Shown: positions 24,547 to 34,319, counted from the first letter of the stretch. The stretch: DNA of 64,000 nt from CAYJPV01 sp964372095 (GCA_964372095.1 CAYJPV010000016.1:1-64000); one strand, 5' to 3'. The notes: generated by a model from the sequence alone, not told the origin. Program-made: numbers and translations.

Positions 24547-25773
24547 ATGTCTTCTGACACACCGAAGCTGAGTGATCTGCGCATCGACGAACAGGCCAGG
24601 TCCACCGGGTTCTCGCGCATCCTGCTGCCGCTCGTGATCGGTCTCGTCATCGTTGCCGTGCTGGCCGGCGCGTGGTACGGACTGCGGCGGCCCCAGCCTG
24701 CCGCGGTGACCGTCGCGGAGGTGACCGAGGCCAGTGGCGCCGGGCTCGGCGGTCCGTCTGCCGTCCTGAACGCGTCCGGATACGTCACCGCCCGGCGCCG
24801 CGCGACCGTGTCGTCGAAGATCACGGGCAAGGTGATCGGCGTGTTCGTGGAAGAGGGGATGGCGGTGAAAGCGGGCCAGGTGCTGGCGCGCCTCGACGAT
24901 ACGGTGAGCCGCCGATACCTGGAACTGGCCGAAGCCGAACTCGGCGCGGCCCGCCGCAACGCCGCGGAAACGGACGTGCGGCTGCGCGAGGCCGGGCTCA
25001 CGCTCGGCCGGACCCGGTCGCTCGTGAAGGATGGCATCGTCGGGCAGGCGGATCTCGATCGCGCCGAGGCGGAGGTGGACGCGCTGCAGGCGCGCCTCGA
25101 TTTGTCGCGGGAACATGTGCGCGTGTCGGAGGCCCAGGTGGCCTTGCGCCGGACGGAGATCGACGACATGGTCATCCGTGCGCCGTTCTCCGGCGTCGCG
25201 ATCTCGAAGGATGCCCAGCCCGGGGAGATGATCTCGCCGGTGTCGGCGGGCGGCGGCTTCACACGCACGGGGATCTGCACGATTGTGGACATGTCGTCGC
25301 TCGAGATCGAAGTCGACGTCAACGAGAGCTTCATCAACCGCGTCGCCACCGGGCAGCGTGTCGAGGCCGTGCTTGACGCCTATCCTGACTGGCGGATTCC
25401 CGCCCACGTCATCACGGCGGTGCCGACGGCCGACCGCCAGAAGGCGACGGTCCTCGTACGCATCGGGTTTGAAGCGCTCGACCCGCGTGTGCTGCCCGAC
25501 ATGGGCGTGAAGGTGGCGTTCCTGGGCGCGGAGGCGGCTGCCGTGCCCTCCGCGGGCCCGCGGCTCACCATCCCGCGGACAGCCCTGCGGAAAGACGGCG
25601 GCCAGGACATCGTCTTCGTCGTGACGAACGGGGTGGCGGAGCGGCGGGCCGTGCGTGTCGGCGGAGCGCAGGGCGACAGCGTCGAGGTCGTGACCGGCCT
25701 GGCGGTCGGCGAGCGCGTGGTGGTGGACGGTCCCGCCGACCTGACGGACAGGCGGCCTGTTGAGATTCGGTAG
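24547..25773 (+). CDS. Periplasmic adaptor (membrane fusion protein, HlyD/MacA-like)
   Basis: A 408-residue protein. A short cytosolic tail is followed by one transmembrane anchor (about 28-46, ILLPLVIGLVIVAVLAGAW). The adaptor modules follow: barrel-sandwich lipoyl half (RRRATVSSKITGKVIGVFVEEGMAVKAGQVLARLD), an alpha-helical hairpin (about 120-195), second lipoyl half (MVIRAPFSGVAISKDAQPGE), beta-barrel, and membrane-proximal domain. Such adaptors bridge an inner-membrane ABC transporter to an outer-membrane channel. It heads a four-gene operon with the ATPase and two permeases; no TolC gene is in the window. ATG at 24547 is selected because the 191-residue upstream extension has no protein-like character. 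Confidence 0.9.
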   Translation: MSSDTPKLSDLRIDEQARSTGFSRILLPLVIGLVIVAVLAGAWYGLRRPQPAAVTVAEVTEASGAGLGGPSAVLNASGYVTARRRATVSSKITGKVIGVFVEEGMAVKAGQVLARLDDTVSRRYLELAEAELGAARRNAAETDVRLREAGLTLGRTRSLVKDGIVGQADLDRAEAEVDALQARLDLSREHVRVSEAQVALRRTEIDDMVIRAPFSGVAISKDAQPGEMISPVSAGGGFTRTGICTIVDMSSLEIEVDVNESFINRVATGQRVEAVLDAYPDWRIPAHVITAVPTADRQKATVLVRIGFEALDPRVLPDMGVKVAFLGAEAAAVPSAGPRLTIPRTALRKDGGQDIVFVVTNGVAERRAVRVGGAQGDSVEVVTGLAVGERVVVDGPADLTDRRPVEIR

Positions 25774-25803
25774 CCGGGCGACGGGCGCAGCGAGGAGAGA
25801 CGT

Positions 25804-26511
25804 ATGGATGCGGTAGCCATGATGCAGCAGGCCCAGGTGAGCGTGCGCGGTTTGCACAAGGTGTTCCATCGGGGCGGCGAACGGATCGACGTGCTCCAGG
25901 GGCTCGACCTGGACATCCCGAAGGGCGACTTCCTGGCCCTGATGGGCCCGTCCGGGTCGGGCAAGTCGACGCTGCTCAACCTGCTTGGCGGCCTGGACCG
26001 GCCGACGCAGGGCAGCATCGACGTTGCCGGTCAGCGGATCGATCAGCTGTCGGGTGGCAAGCTGGCGGCCTGGCGGGCGCGGCACGTCGGATTCGTCTTC
26101 CAGCTCTACAACCTGCTGCCCGTGCTGACGGCCGAGCGCAACGTCGAATTGCCGCTGCTGTTGACCGGCCTGTCCCGGGGGCAGCGCAAGCAGCATGTGG
26201 CGACCGCGCTGGCGATGGTGGGACTGACGGACCGGGCCCGCCACTACCCGCGTCAGCTGTCGGGCGGTCAGGAGCAGCGGGTGGGCATCGCCCGGGCAAT
26301 TGTCACTGACCCGACGTTGCTGCTGTGCGACGAGCCCACGGGTGACCTCGACCGCAAGTCCGGGGACGAAGTCCTCAACCTGCTCCAGGCGCTCAATCGC
26401 GAGCACGGCAAGACCATCATCATGGTGACCCACGACCCGCACGCGGCAGCCCGGGCGCGGCGTGTCCTGTACCTCGACAAGGGCGTCCTCGCGAAGGAGC
26501 CGGTCGTATGA
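25804..26511 (+). CDS. ABC transporter ATPase, MacB/LolD type
   Basis: A 235-residue ATPase with all motifs: Walker A GPSGSGKST, the FVFQLYNLLPVLTAERNV Q-loop region typical of LolD/MacB/FtsE-type ATPases, signature LSGGQEQRVGIARAI, Walker B LLLCDEPTGDLD and H-loop VTHD. It is expected to drive the two FtsX-like permeases encoded next. It sits 30 bases after the adaptor gene, and its stop overlaps the next start (ATGA). Confidence 0.95.
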   Translation: MDAVAMMQQAQVSVRGLHKVFHRGGERIDVLQGLDLDIPKGDFLALMGPSGSGKSTLLNLLGGLDRPTQGSIDVAGQRIDQLSGGKLAAWRARHVGFVFQLYNLLPVLTAERNVELPLLLTGLSRGQRKQHVATALAMVGLTDRARHYPRQLSGGQEQRVGIARAIVTDPTLLLCDEPTGDLDRKSGDEVLNLLQALNREHGKTIIMVTHDPHAAARARRVLYLDKGVLAKEPVV

Positions 26512-27662
26512 AGTACCTGCCGCTCGTCTGGCGCAACCTCCTGCGCCGCAAGACGCGGACGTTGTTCACGGTGTTGTCGATCATCGTGGCGTTCGTGCTC
26601 TTCGGCCTGCTGGCCGCGCTGAACACGGCGTTCAGCGCCGGCGCCGAACTGGCCGGCAACGACCGGCTGGTCATCACGCACAAGGTGTCGATCATCCAGC
26701 TGCTGCCCGAGAGCTACATGGCGCGGCTCGAGGCGACGCCCGGCGTTGTCGACGTGCTCCACCAGACCTGGTTCGGAGGCATTTACAAGGAGCCGCGCAA
26801 CTTCTTCATGCAGTGTCCGGTCGACCCCGAACGCCTGCTGAGGCTGTACCCGGAGTACCGGCTGCCCCCCGATCAGCGGAAACGCTGGCTCGAAGAGCGC
26901 ACTTGCGCGATCGTGGGACGCCAGACTGCCACGCGATTCGGGTTCAAGGTCGGGGACCGGATTCCGATCCAGGCGACGATCTGGCGCAAGCGGGACGGCA
27001 GCAGCGCGTGGGAGTTCGACGTCTGCGGCATTTATGACGGCGAGAAGCAGGGTGTCGACACGACCCAGTTGTTCTTCAACTACAAGTACTTCGACGAAGC
27101 CCGGCAGTTCGGGCAGGGGCAGGTGGGCTGGTACGTGATCCGGATTGACGATCCCGCCAAAGCGCCGGAGATCGCGAAGCGCGTCGATGAGACCTTCGCC
27201 AACTCGTTCGCTGAGACCAAGACCGCGACCGAGAAAGCGTTCATCCAGGCGTTCGCGCAGCAGGTCGGGGACATCGGGGCGATCATCCGCGCGATCGTCA
27301 CCGCCGTGTTCTTCACGATCCTGCTGGTCGCCGCCAACACCATGGCACAGTCTGTGCGCGAACGGACGAGCGACCTGGCGGTCCTGAAGACGCTGGGGTT
27401 CGGCGACGGGCTCATCCTGGCGCTCGTCCTGATCGAATCCAGCGTGATTGCTCTGGTGGGGGGCGGCATCGGACTCGGACTGTCCTACGCCCTGACCCAG
27501 GCCGGCGACCCGACCAACGGTCTGTTCCCGGCGTTTTTCATGTCGAACGCCGACCTGGTTCGCGGTGTGCTGTTCGCGGCGGGGCTGGGTCTGGTGGCCG
27601 GGATCCTCCCGGCGGTTCAGGCCATGCGGCTGCGGATTGTCGACGCGTTGAGGAGGGCCTGA
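26508..27662 (+). CDS. FtsX-like ABC permease (first of pair)
   Basis: A 384-residue permease with the MacB/FtsX topology. One N-terminal helix (about 18-42, LFTVLSIIVAFVLFGLLAAL) is followed by a large periplasmic domain (about 45-250) and three C-terminal helices (about 262-283, 307-332, 348-372). It starts four bases inside the ATPase stop, so the two are translationally coupled. This family uses mechanotransmission to move substrates from the periplasm rather than across the inner membrane (known for MacB); the substrate here is unknown. Confidence 0.92.
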   Translation: MKYLPLVWRNLLRRKTRTLFTVLSIIVAFVLFGLLAALNTAFSAGAELAGNDRLVITHKVSIIQLLPESYMARLEATPGVVDVLHQTWFGGIYKEPRNFFMQCPVDPERLLRLYPEYRLPPDQRKRWLEERTCAIVGRQTATRFGFKVGDRIPIQATIWRKRDGSSAWEFDVCGIYDGEKQGVDTTQLFFNYKYFDEARQFGQGQVGWYVIRIDDPAKAPEIAKRVDETFANSFAETKTATEKAFIQAFAQQVGDIGAIIRAIVTAVFFTILLVAANTMAQSVRERTSDLAVLKTLGFGDGLILALVLIESSVIALVGGGIGLGLSYALTQAGDPTNGLFPAFFMSNADLVRGVLFAAGLGLVAGILPAVQAMRLRIVDALRRA

Positions 27663-27664
27663 CC

Positions 27665-28864
27665 GTGAGCGCGTTCCTGAACTGGATATCCCAGATCGTT
27701 GTCGTCTCGGCGCTCAACCTGCGGACGCTCCGCCAGCGCCTCTCCTCGTCCCTCGTGGCCATCGTCGGAATCGCGGGTGTCGTGGCCGTATTCGTCGCCG
27801 TCCTGTCGATGGCCGAAGGATTCCGCCAGACGATGGCGACGACCGGGTCGCCGGATACGGCCGTGGTCATGCGATCCGGTGCCGACAGCGAGATGGTCAG
27901 CATTCTGTCTCGGGACGATGTGCGCATCATCGGCGACGCGCCGGGTGTCCGGCGGAACGTCTCCGGGCCGATGGTGTCCGGTGAACTGTTCGTCATCGTG
28001 GATTTGCCGAAGCGGTCGACGAACACGACCGCCAACGTGCCGCTGCGAGGCGTCAGCGCCACTGCGTTCGACGTGCGCAAGAAGGTCACGCTGACGTCAG
28101 GCCGCATGTTCCTGACCGGGCGGAACGAACTGATCGCCGGCCGCTCGGCCGCCGCGCAGTTCGGCGGCGTGGCGGTGGGCCGGACGCTGAAGTTCGGGCA
28201 GAACGTGTGGACCGTCGTCGGCATTTTCGACACCGGCGGAACCGTGTCCGATTCGGAGTTGTGGTGCGATGCCGCCGTGCTGGCCCCGGCGTACCAGCGC
28301 GGGTCGACCTACCAGACCGCGTACGCCAGGCTGGAATCCGCTGACGCCTTCGCGTCCTTCAAAGACGCACTCACCACTGATCCACGGCTCAACCTGAAGG
28401 TGATGCGGGAGACCGACTACTACGCCGAGCAGTCGCAGGTGCTCTATACGCTGATTACGACCCTGGGTACCCTGATTGCCGGTCTGATGGGCGTGGGCGC
28501 CGTGTTTGGAGCCGTCAACACGATGTACTCTGCCGTGGCGGCGAGGACGCGGGAGATCGCCACGCTGCGGGCGCTCGGATTCGGTGCGTTCCCGGTCGTG
28601 GTGTCCGTGCTGGTGGAGTCGATGTCGCTGGCGGTGGTCGGCGGCGGGCTGGGAGGGGCGATTGCCTATGCGGCGTTCAACGGCTTCGAGACGGCGACGA
28701 TGAACTGGCAGACCTTCAGCCAGGTCGGATTTGCGTTTGCCGTGACGCCGGCGCTGGTGACCTCGGGAATCGTCTATGCGCTGGTCATGGGGTTCCTGGG
28801 CGGTCTACTGCCAGCCACGCGTGCCGCCCGCCTGCCCATCATCTCGGCGCTGAGGGAGTTGTAG
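27665..28864 (+). CDS. FtsX-like ABC permease (second of pair)
   Basis: A 399-residue paralogue of the preceding gene with the same four-helix layout: an N-terminal helix (about 32-55), a periplasmic domain, and C-terminal helices around residues 270-300, 318-345 and 355-380. It ends in TRAARLPIISALREL, a typical FtsX/MacB cytosolic tail. GTG at 27665 follows the previous stop by two bases. With two distinct permeases, the transporter is probably a heterodimer rather than a MacB homodimer. Confidence 0.92.
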   Translation: MSAFLNWISQIVVVSALNLRTLRQRLSSSLVAIVGIAGVVAVFVAVLSMAEGFRQTMATTGSPDTAVVMRSGADSEMVSILSRDDVRIIGDAPGVRRNVSGPMVSGELFVIVDLPKRSTNTTANVPLRGVSATAFDVRKKVTLTSGRMFLTGRNELIAGRSAAAQFGGVAVGRTLKFGQNVWTVVGIFDTGGTVSDSELWCDAAVLAPAYQRGSTYQTAYARLESADAFASFKDALTTDPRLNLKVMRETDYYAEQSQVLYTLITTLGTLIAGLMGVGAVFGAVNTMYSAVAARTREIATLRALGFGAFPVVVSVLVESMSLAVVGGGLGGAIAYAAFNGFETATMNWQTFSQVGFAFAVTPALVTSGIVYALVMGFLGGLLPATRAARLPIISALREL

Positions 28865-28923
28865 CCCCGGATCGCTCCAGGACTCTGCCCTCCGTTCGGG
28901 CCGCGGTATCGTGCAGGGCCTGC

Positions 28924-30360
28924 TCACTCCGTCCGCCGGCGCTTCCAGTTCGCCACCGCGAGGCCAAGCGCAAGGCAGAGCAGCAGCGCGATGCCGCGCG
29001 CGACCCAGCGAAGGGCATCGAGCTGCGCCGTGACTGGCGCGGCCATGGCGTCTGTGACCCCGGACGGATCGAACACGTGGACGACGGCAGCCCACAGCGC
29101 ACCAATGAGCGCGACTCCGGTCGTCTGTCCGAGCGTGCGCGACAGCGACATCAACCCCGAGGCAACGCCCAGCCTTTCGCGCGGCACGGCGCCCATGATG
29201 GCACTGTTGTTCGGCGACTGGAAGATGCCCATGCCGAGACCAATCAGGGCGGCCCTCGCGATGTAACCAACGGTGTCCGTGCTGATTTCCAGCGTGCCGA
29301 CGAACACATAGGCGAGCACGAGGATTCCGAGACCGAGTATGGTGAGCGGTCGCGTGCCGACCCGGTCAGAGAGCCAACCCGAGGCCGGGGCAGTCAAGCC
29401 CATCATCACGGGGCTCATCGCCAGCAGCAGGCCGGTTTCCCGGGGACTGCGCCCTTGCATCGATTGAAGAAAGAACGGCAGCAGGAACACCAGGCCCGCG
29501 CTCGCCACGAATACGAGAATGCCCGTGACCAGGTTGGTCGCGAACGGGGCGCTGCGAAACAGCCGGAGATCCACCAGGGGATCCTTGACGGACAGTTCCA
29601 CGCGCACGAAGGCGACGAATCCGAGCAGTGCGGCGGCAAGCAGCGTCACGATCAACGGGGACAGGAACGAGGCCCGCGGCCCGAGCGTGATAGCCAGCAG
29701 GAATGCCAGGAGTGCCACCAGCAACAGTGTTGCGCCGCGCAGGTCGAAGCCCTGGCGTGAGTGCTGGGCCTGGGCCGGTACGGCCTTGAGCACGACCAGC
29801 GTTCCCACGACGCCGAGCGGCAGGTTGACGAAGAAGATGGCGTGCCAGGAGAACAAGCCGAGGATCAGGCCACCCAAGGTCGGTCCCGAGACGAGTCCCA
29901 CCGACACCATCAGCCCGATCAGGCCCATGGCCTTGCCGCGCTCCTGGGGCGGAAACACATCGGTCACGACCGCGGCACCCAGCGCCATCAGTAACGAAGC
30001 CCCGACGCCTTGCACCACGCGCGCCGCAACCAGCCAGACGACGTGTGGCGACAGGCCGCACAGCAATGACCCGAACGTGAAGATCACGAAGCCGGCCGCG
30101 TAGAGTGGCTTTCTGCCATGCAGGTCGGCGAGCCTGCCCGCCACCATCATCAGGGTGACGAGGGTGAGCAGGTAGCCGAGCACGACCCACTGAACTGCCG
30201 CGAACGGCGCACGTAACTCTCTGGCCAGTGTCGGCAATGCCACGTTGACGATGCTGCCGTCGATGGTCGCCAGAAACACGCCCATGGCCACCGCCGCCAT
30301 GACCCACCATTTTCGAGTGTCGTCCGGTGCGTGTACGTCAGCGATGTGATCGTGGGGCAC
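28924..30360 (-). CDS. MFS exporter, DHA2 (EmrB/QacA) family
   Basis: A 478-residue transporter with about fourteen helices. The opening helix has VFLATIDGSIVNVALPTLAREL, motif A is GRLADLHGRKPLY and motif C is GLVSGPTLGGLI, all hallmarks of 14-helix drug:H+ antiporters. GTG at 30360 is chosen because it follows a GAGG site by eight bases and gives a short polar N terminus (VPHDHIADVHAPDDTRKWW). The much longer open frame up to 30963 is antisense to the divergent transporter gene. It is divergent from the TauE/SafE-type gene. Confidence 0.88.
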   Translation of the reverse strand: MPHDHIADVHAPDDTRKWWVMAAVAMGVFLATIDGSIVNVALPTLARELRAPFAAVQWVVLGYLLTLVTLMMVAGRLADLHGRKPLYAAGFVIFTFGSLLCGLSPHVVWLVAARVVQGVGASLLMALGAAVVTDVFPPQERGKAMGLIGLMVSVGLVSGPTLGGLILGLFSWHAIFFVNLPLGVVGTLVVLKAVPAQAQHSRQGFDLRGATLLLVALLAFLLAITLGPRASFLSPLIVTLLAAALLGFVAFVRVELSVKDPLVDLRLFRSAPFATNLVTGILVFVASAGLVFLLPFFLQSMQGRSPRETGLLLAMSPVMMGLTAPASGWLSDRVGTRPLTILGLGILVLAYVFVGTLEISTDTVGYIARAALIGLGMGIFQSPNNSAIMGAVPRERLGVASGLMSLSRTLGQTTGVALIGALWAAVVHVFDPSGVTDAMAAPVTAQLDALRWVARGIALLLCLALGLAVANWKRRRTE

Positions 30361-30502
30361 GTTCTGGGCCTCGCCGTCTTCCGGGCTGCGCGATCTCGAA
30401 CAACGAGTGTAGAGCCTTCGTTGGAGAAGCGCTGGAGCATACGATAAACTCTCGAAGTTCGGCGGAATCATATACCGCTGCGCCTGCCCGATACGAGTGT
30501 CG

Positions 30503-31323
30503 ATGAGCCTGCTGACGATTGTCGCTGTCGTGGTTGCCGGCTCCGTGGCTGGCGCGCTCGGAACGCTGCTCGGGATCGGCGGCGGCGTGTTTCTCGTCCC
30601 ATTCCTGAACGCCGGTCTTGGCCTCGATTTCAAAGTCGCCGCGGCCACCGGCCTGATGACGGTGATTGCGACTTCCAGCGCGGTGTCGGCCGGACGCGCG
30701 GGCCGGAATCTGATCAACATGCGCCTCGGCATGCTCCTCGAAGTGGCGACGACGGCGGGCGGCCTGCTCGCCGCGTTCACCGTGGCGTCACTGTCGAACC
30801 GGACGCTCGCCCTGACCTTTGCGGTCGTCACCGCGGCGATCGCGATCCTGATGATCACGCGCCTCGATCGCCGCAACGTGCTGGAGCCGTCCGAATCGCG
30901 CGGCGCGCTCGGCGGCTGCTTCCACGACGACGATACGGGGCGCGACGTCGTGTATCGCGTCACGCGGCTGCCGCTCGGGATGTCGGCGTCGTTCCTCGCC
31001 GGCTACGTCTCGGGGACGCTCGGCATCGGCGGCGGCATCCTGAAGGTGCCCGTGCTCAACGCCTGGTGCGGCGTGCCGATGCGCTCGCCGCGGCGACGCG
31101 CGCGCTGATGATCGGCGTGACGGCAGCGGCGTCCGCGCCACAGTATTTCCTCAGGGACCAGGTGAACCCGCCGATCGCCGCCGCCGCCGTTATTGGCGTG
31201 CTGATCGGGTCGCGCGCCAGCTATCTGTTCGGCGCCAGCGCGCGCGTGAAGTGGCTCAAGCTCCTGATGGCGATCGTGCTGGCGGCGGTGTCGATCCTCT
31301 ATTTCAAGAAGGCCCTCCTGTGA
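30503..31323 (+). pseudogene. TauE/SafE (TSUP) permease, interrupted by a -1 frameshift near 31083
   Basis: The first frame (30503 to a stop at 31106-31108) carries the family's opening GTLLGIGGGVFLVPFLNAG and the start of the second repeat, GTLGIGGGILKVPVLNAWCG. The reading then continues in another frame (AAATRALMIGVTAAASAPQYFL and VLIGSRASYLF) to 31321-31323. One missing base after ATGCGC at about 31078-31084 explains both; restoring it would read PMRVAAATRALMIG, as in relatives. The intact protein would have eight or so helices and move sulfur-containing or organic anions. Whether this is a real mutation or a sequencing error is unresolved; the intact DUF1634 partner downstream favours error. 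Confidence 0.8.
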
Positions 31324-31625
31324 TGGAGTCCGACAGCCAGGCGGCCATCGAGCGGCTCGAGATCCGGGTGGGACGTCTGCTGCAGGCGGGCGTGTGGCTG
31401 GCGGCCGTCTGTCTCGCCATCGGCCTCGCGCTCTGGTTTGTGCGGGGAGACGGGCCTCTGGCGAACCTGCTGCTGACCTCGGGGCTGATCGTCCTGATGC
31501 TGACGCCGCTCGCGCGCGTCGTCGTGTCGTTCGTTGCGTATCTCCGGCTGCGCGACTGGTTCTTCGTCTCGACGACCGTGCTGGTGTTCGCGGCGCTCGT
31601 CGCGGCCTGGCTGCTGAAGTCCTGA
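31323..31625 (+). CDS. DUF1634 family membrane protein
   Basis: A 100-residue protein with three transmembrane helices (about 22-42, 49-70, 78-97). It begins MESDSQAAIERLEIRVGRLLQAGVW. DUF1634 proteins are commonly encoded directly after TSUP permeases and are presumed accessory subunits. Here the ATG overlaps the permease stop (TGATG), implying translational coupling and supporting that the upstream gene is functional in the living cell. Confidence 0.85.
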   Translation: MESDSQAAIERLEIRVGRLLQAGVWLAAVCLAIGLALWFVRGDGPLANLLLTSGLIVLMLTPLARVVVSFVAYLRLRDWFFVSTTVLVFAALVAAWLLKS

Positions 31626-31676
31626 GTGTGTTCCAGGTACACGCGAGCCAGCAGGCCGCCCGCCGCCCGGACGTCG

Positions 31677-32459
31677 CTACTTGCCCGCGATCACGTCCTC
31701 GATGGCCTGTTTGAAGACGCTGAATGGCTGGGCTCCGCTGATACCCTTCAGCACGATCAGGTCTCCGTTCGGGCCCGGCTTCCCGATCAGGAACAGCGGC
31801 GTGCCCTGGATGCCCATCCTGGTGCCGGCTTCGATGTCCTGGCGGACGCGGCCGGCCATCTTGCCGGATGACAGGCACGCGTTGAACGTTGTCATGTCGA
31901 GTCGGGCGGCCTGCCCGTGCGCGGCGAGGTCGCCGGGTCCCAGCGCCTTCTGATTGGCAAACAGCCGCTCGTGCATCTCCCAGTACTTGCCCTGCTCGCC
32001 CGCGCAGAGGGCGGCTTCGTGGGCTTTGAAGGCGTTCTTGTGGATGGACTCCAGGGGGAACGCCTTGAAGACGTGGCGCACCTTGCCGGTGGCGATGAAC
32101 TCACGATCCAGGGCGGGATACGTGTCGCGGACGAACCGCCCGCAGAACTGGCATTCGTAGTCCGAGAATTCGAGCACGACCACGGGGGCGGACGCGGCGC
32201 CGCGCGCCGGCGCGCCGTCCACGGGCGCCGTCATGCCGGGGGGCGCCTCCATGATGGCCTGCGGCTGCGCGGGCTTGAGGAGCGCCTTGATCTCATCGAG
32301 TTCTTTCCTGAGTTCGGCCTGCCCGGCCTTGAGGGTCTCGATATCCTTCTTCAGCGTGGCCAGGTCACCCGGTCTCTGGGCGCATGCCGGTGCGGCGGCT
32401 GCGAGGCACGCAACAATGGCCAGCAGCGACAGGAGGGGGCGGCGCAGGCGTGTAGACAT
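31677..32459 (-). CDS. Periplasmic DsbA-like thiol oxidoreductase
   Basis: A 260-residue exported protein. A signal peptide (core LLSLLAIVACLAAAAPACAQ) is followed by a short coiled coil (about 31-62, heptad-rich LKKDIETLKAGQAELRKEL). A DsbA/thioredoxin-fold domain has the active-site pair C103-x-x-C106 (ECQFC) and the cis-proline loop GIQGTPLFLIG. Another cysteine pair (CAGEQ and NACLSS) lies in the helical insert. Such coiled-coil plus DsbA proteins oxidise or isomerise disulfides in exported proteins. ATG at 32459. It is downstream of the diguanylate cyclase gene on the same strand, 57 bases away. Confidence 0.9.
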   Translation of the reverse strand: MSTRLRRPLLSLLAIVACLAAAAPACAQRPGDLATLKKDIETLKAGQAELRKELDEIKALLKPAQPQAIMEAPPGMTAPVDGAPARGAASAPVVVLEFSDYECQFCGRFVRDTYPALDREFIATGKVRHVFKAFPLESIHKNAFKAHEAALCAGEQGKYWEMHERLFANQKALGPGDLAAHGQAARLDMTTFNACLSSGKMAGRVRQDIEAGTRMGIQGTPLFLIGKPGPNGDLIVLKGISGAQPFSVFKQAIEDVIAGK

Positions 32460-32516
32460 TCAATGAGCCTAACGCGCCACCAGCCGGCAATCAACCGAAA
32501 CCGCCTCGCACGGCGA

Positions 32517-34319
32517 TCACACCTCGGCGACGGCGGCGTCGGGAACGGCCAGGATCGCCTGGTTGCGTCCAGCCTGTTTGGCGCGGTACAAGGCCACATC
32601 CGCGGCGTGCAGGAGGTCTTCAGGCGTGGACCCGTGCTCCGGCAGGAGGGCGATGCCCAGCGACACGGTCAGCCCGCCCAGGTTCCGTCCGCGCTGTTGC
32701 ACGCGCAGGTCTGCGATGCGTGCGCGGATCGCCTCGGCGCGCGTGCGTGTCCCGTCCGGCGTCGTGTCCGGCAGCACGAGGGCGAACTCCTCGCCCCCGT
32801 ACCGGCACGCGATGTCACTGGCCCGCACACCCTGCTTCAGGACCAGGCCGACCTCCGTCAGGGCGATGTCACCGGCTTCGTGGCCGAACGTGTCGTTGAA
32901 GGTCTTGAAGTGGTCGAGGTCCGCCATGATCACCGCGAGCGGCCGCCCGCTCCGGATGGCCCGGGCGATCTCCCTCCGCAGCGACTCCTCCATGTACCGC
33001 CGGTTGTAGAGGCCCGTGAGCGGATCGAGGATGGACTGCTGCCGCAGCGTCTCGCGCAGCCGGAGGTTGGCGAGTCCGAGCGTGATCTGGTCGCAGACCG
33101 TGGCCACCAGCGGACGGTTCACCGTCAGTCCGTTGTGCGCCGTATCAGCGCCGCGGGACACGAGGGCGGCCCGCAGGTGCACGACGCCCAGCGTCTCACC
33201 CTGGGCCGTCAACGGCACGCAGAGGTACGGTACTTCCGAGTCTTCGCCGACATGGGCACATGCCAGGTTCGAACCGTCGGTGCGGTCGTACGGGTGTCCC
33301 TGGCGCAGGCCCCAGCACTCGGTCGGTGCCATCATCTCGTGGAAGCCGCCGATCGGTGGTGTCCACCACGCGGCCAGTTCGAGGTCGCTGCGGGAGTTGC
33401 TGTAGACATACAGGGCGCCGCCCGCCGTCGGAAAGAGGCGCGGCCCAAACCGCGAGATGGCCGCGTAGGCCTCATCGAGACTGACGCACGCCTGCAGGAC
33501 ACTCCCCATCTCGGTCAGGATGGTCCGCTCGAGGTTGCGGCGCTCGAGTTCGGAGATCATCGCCTGCATCCTGTCGTGCGTGAGGCGCAGCGCCTGCTCG
33601 GCTTCCCGTTCCCGGCTGATGTCTCTGACGATGCACGACACCGCGGGGTGTCCGCCGACGGAAACCGCCTCGGCCGAGAACGATGCGTCGAACGTGCCGC
33701 CCGTTCGTGTCCGGCACCGGCACGAGAACAGTTCCGAGGAACCCCGCAGGGCGCGGTCGATCCGTGCCCTGACGATCTCTCCGCCGTCGTCGATGACGTA
33801 CCGATAGAGGGGCAGGGTCGAGAACTCGGCGCGCGAGTATCCCAGGAGCTTGGGCATGGTGTCGTTGAAATCGATCGGGCATGCTGACGTCCCGTCGAGC
33901 ACGACCACGCCGTTCGGTGAGTTGTTGAAGATGGCACGCAGCCGGGCTTCGGATTCTTCCACGATGCCCAACATCATGTCGCGTTCCGCCCGCGAGGCTT
34001 CGTGCGCCTGCACCCGGGCGTCCGCAACCCGGGCGCGGCTCTCGAGCGGCTTCACGACGAGCAGACGGAGCGGGAGCCACAGGCCCAGGACAGCGAGGGT
34101 CGCAGCCTCGAATGTCGTCAGCCAGGTCCACGCTGTGGCCGCCCGAATGACGGTGGCGATCGCAATCCACTCAGCGCCCAGGATCAGGATCAGCTGCAGG
34201 CGTTCCGACTCCATCGCAGTGCGGGCCGAGCGCACCAGCGTGGACGCCCACCCCGGCCAGGTTGCCAGGGGGCGTGCCACGTCTGCCAGCGTGCCCGCGC
34301 GGTCGAAGTCTGCGCTCAA
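32517..34319 (-). CDS. Membrane diguanylate cyclase with PAS and GAF domains
   Basis: A 600-residue signalling enzyme. Two hydrophobic segments (about 42-62 and 68-88) anchor it. A PAS domain (about 125-240; LRAIFNNSPNGVVVLDG), a helical linker, a GAF-like domain (about 275-420), and a GGDEF domain (about 435-590) follow. The active site is GGEEF at 508-512 and the product-inhibition I-site RxxD (RASD) lies just before it. It should make cyclic di-GMP in response to a ligand or redox cue sensed by PAS/GAF. The start used is TTG at 34319 with an AGGTGA sequence upstream; an internal ATG at 34214 is the alternative. Divergent from the DUF2878 gene. Confidence 0.9.
   Translation of the reverse strand: MSADFDRAGTLADVARPLATWPGWASTLVRSARTAMESERLQLILILGAEWIAIATVIRAATAWTWLTTFEAATLAVLGLWLPLRLLVVKPLESRARVADARVQAHEASRAERDMMLGIVEESEARLRAIFNNSPNGVVVLDGTSACPIDFNDTMPKLLGYSRAEFSTLPLYRYVIDDGGEIVRARIDRALRGSSELFSCRCRTRTGGTFDASFSAEAVSVGGHPAVSCIVRDISREREAEQALRLTHDRMQAMISELERRNLERTILTEMGSVLQACVSLDEAYAAISRFGPRLFPTAGGALYVYSNSRSDLELAAWWTPPIGGFHEMMAPTECWGLRQGHPYDRTDGSNLACAHVGEDSEVPYLCVPLTAQGETLGVVHLRAALVSRGADTAHNGLTVNRPLVATVCDQITLGLANLRLRETLRQQSILDPLTGLYNRRYMEESLRREIARAIRSGRPLAVIMADLDHFKTFNDTFGHEAGDIALTEVGLVLKQGVRASDIACRYGGEEFALVLPDTTPDGTRTRAEAIRARIADLRVQQRGRNLGGLTVSLGIALLPEHGSTPEDLLHAADVALYRAKQAGRNQAILAVPDAAVAEV

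Noticed and set aside
30361..30963. N-terminal extension of the DHA2 exporter
   Set aside because: The extra ~200 residues are antisense to the TauE/SafE gene and rich in R/S/T; homology begins at the GTG at 30360.
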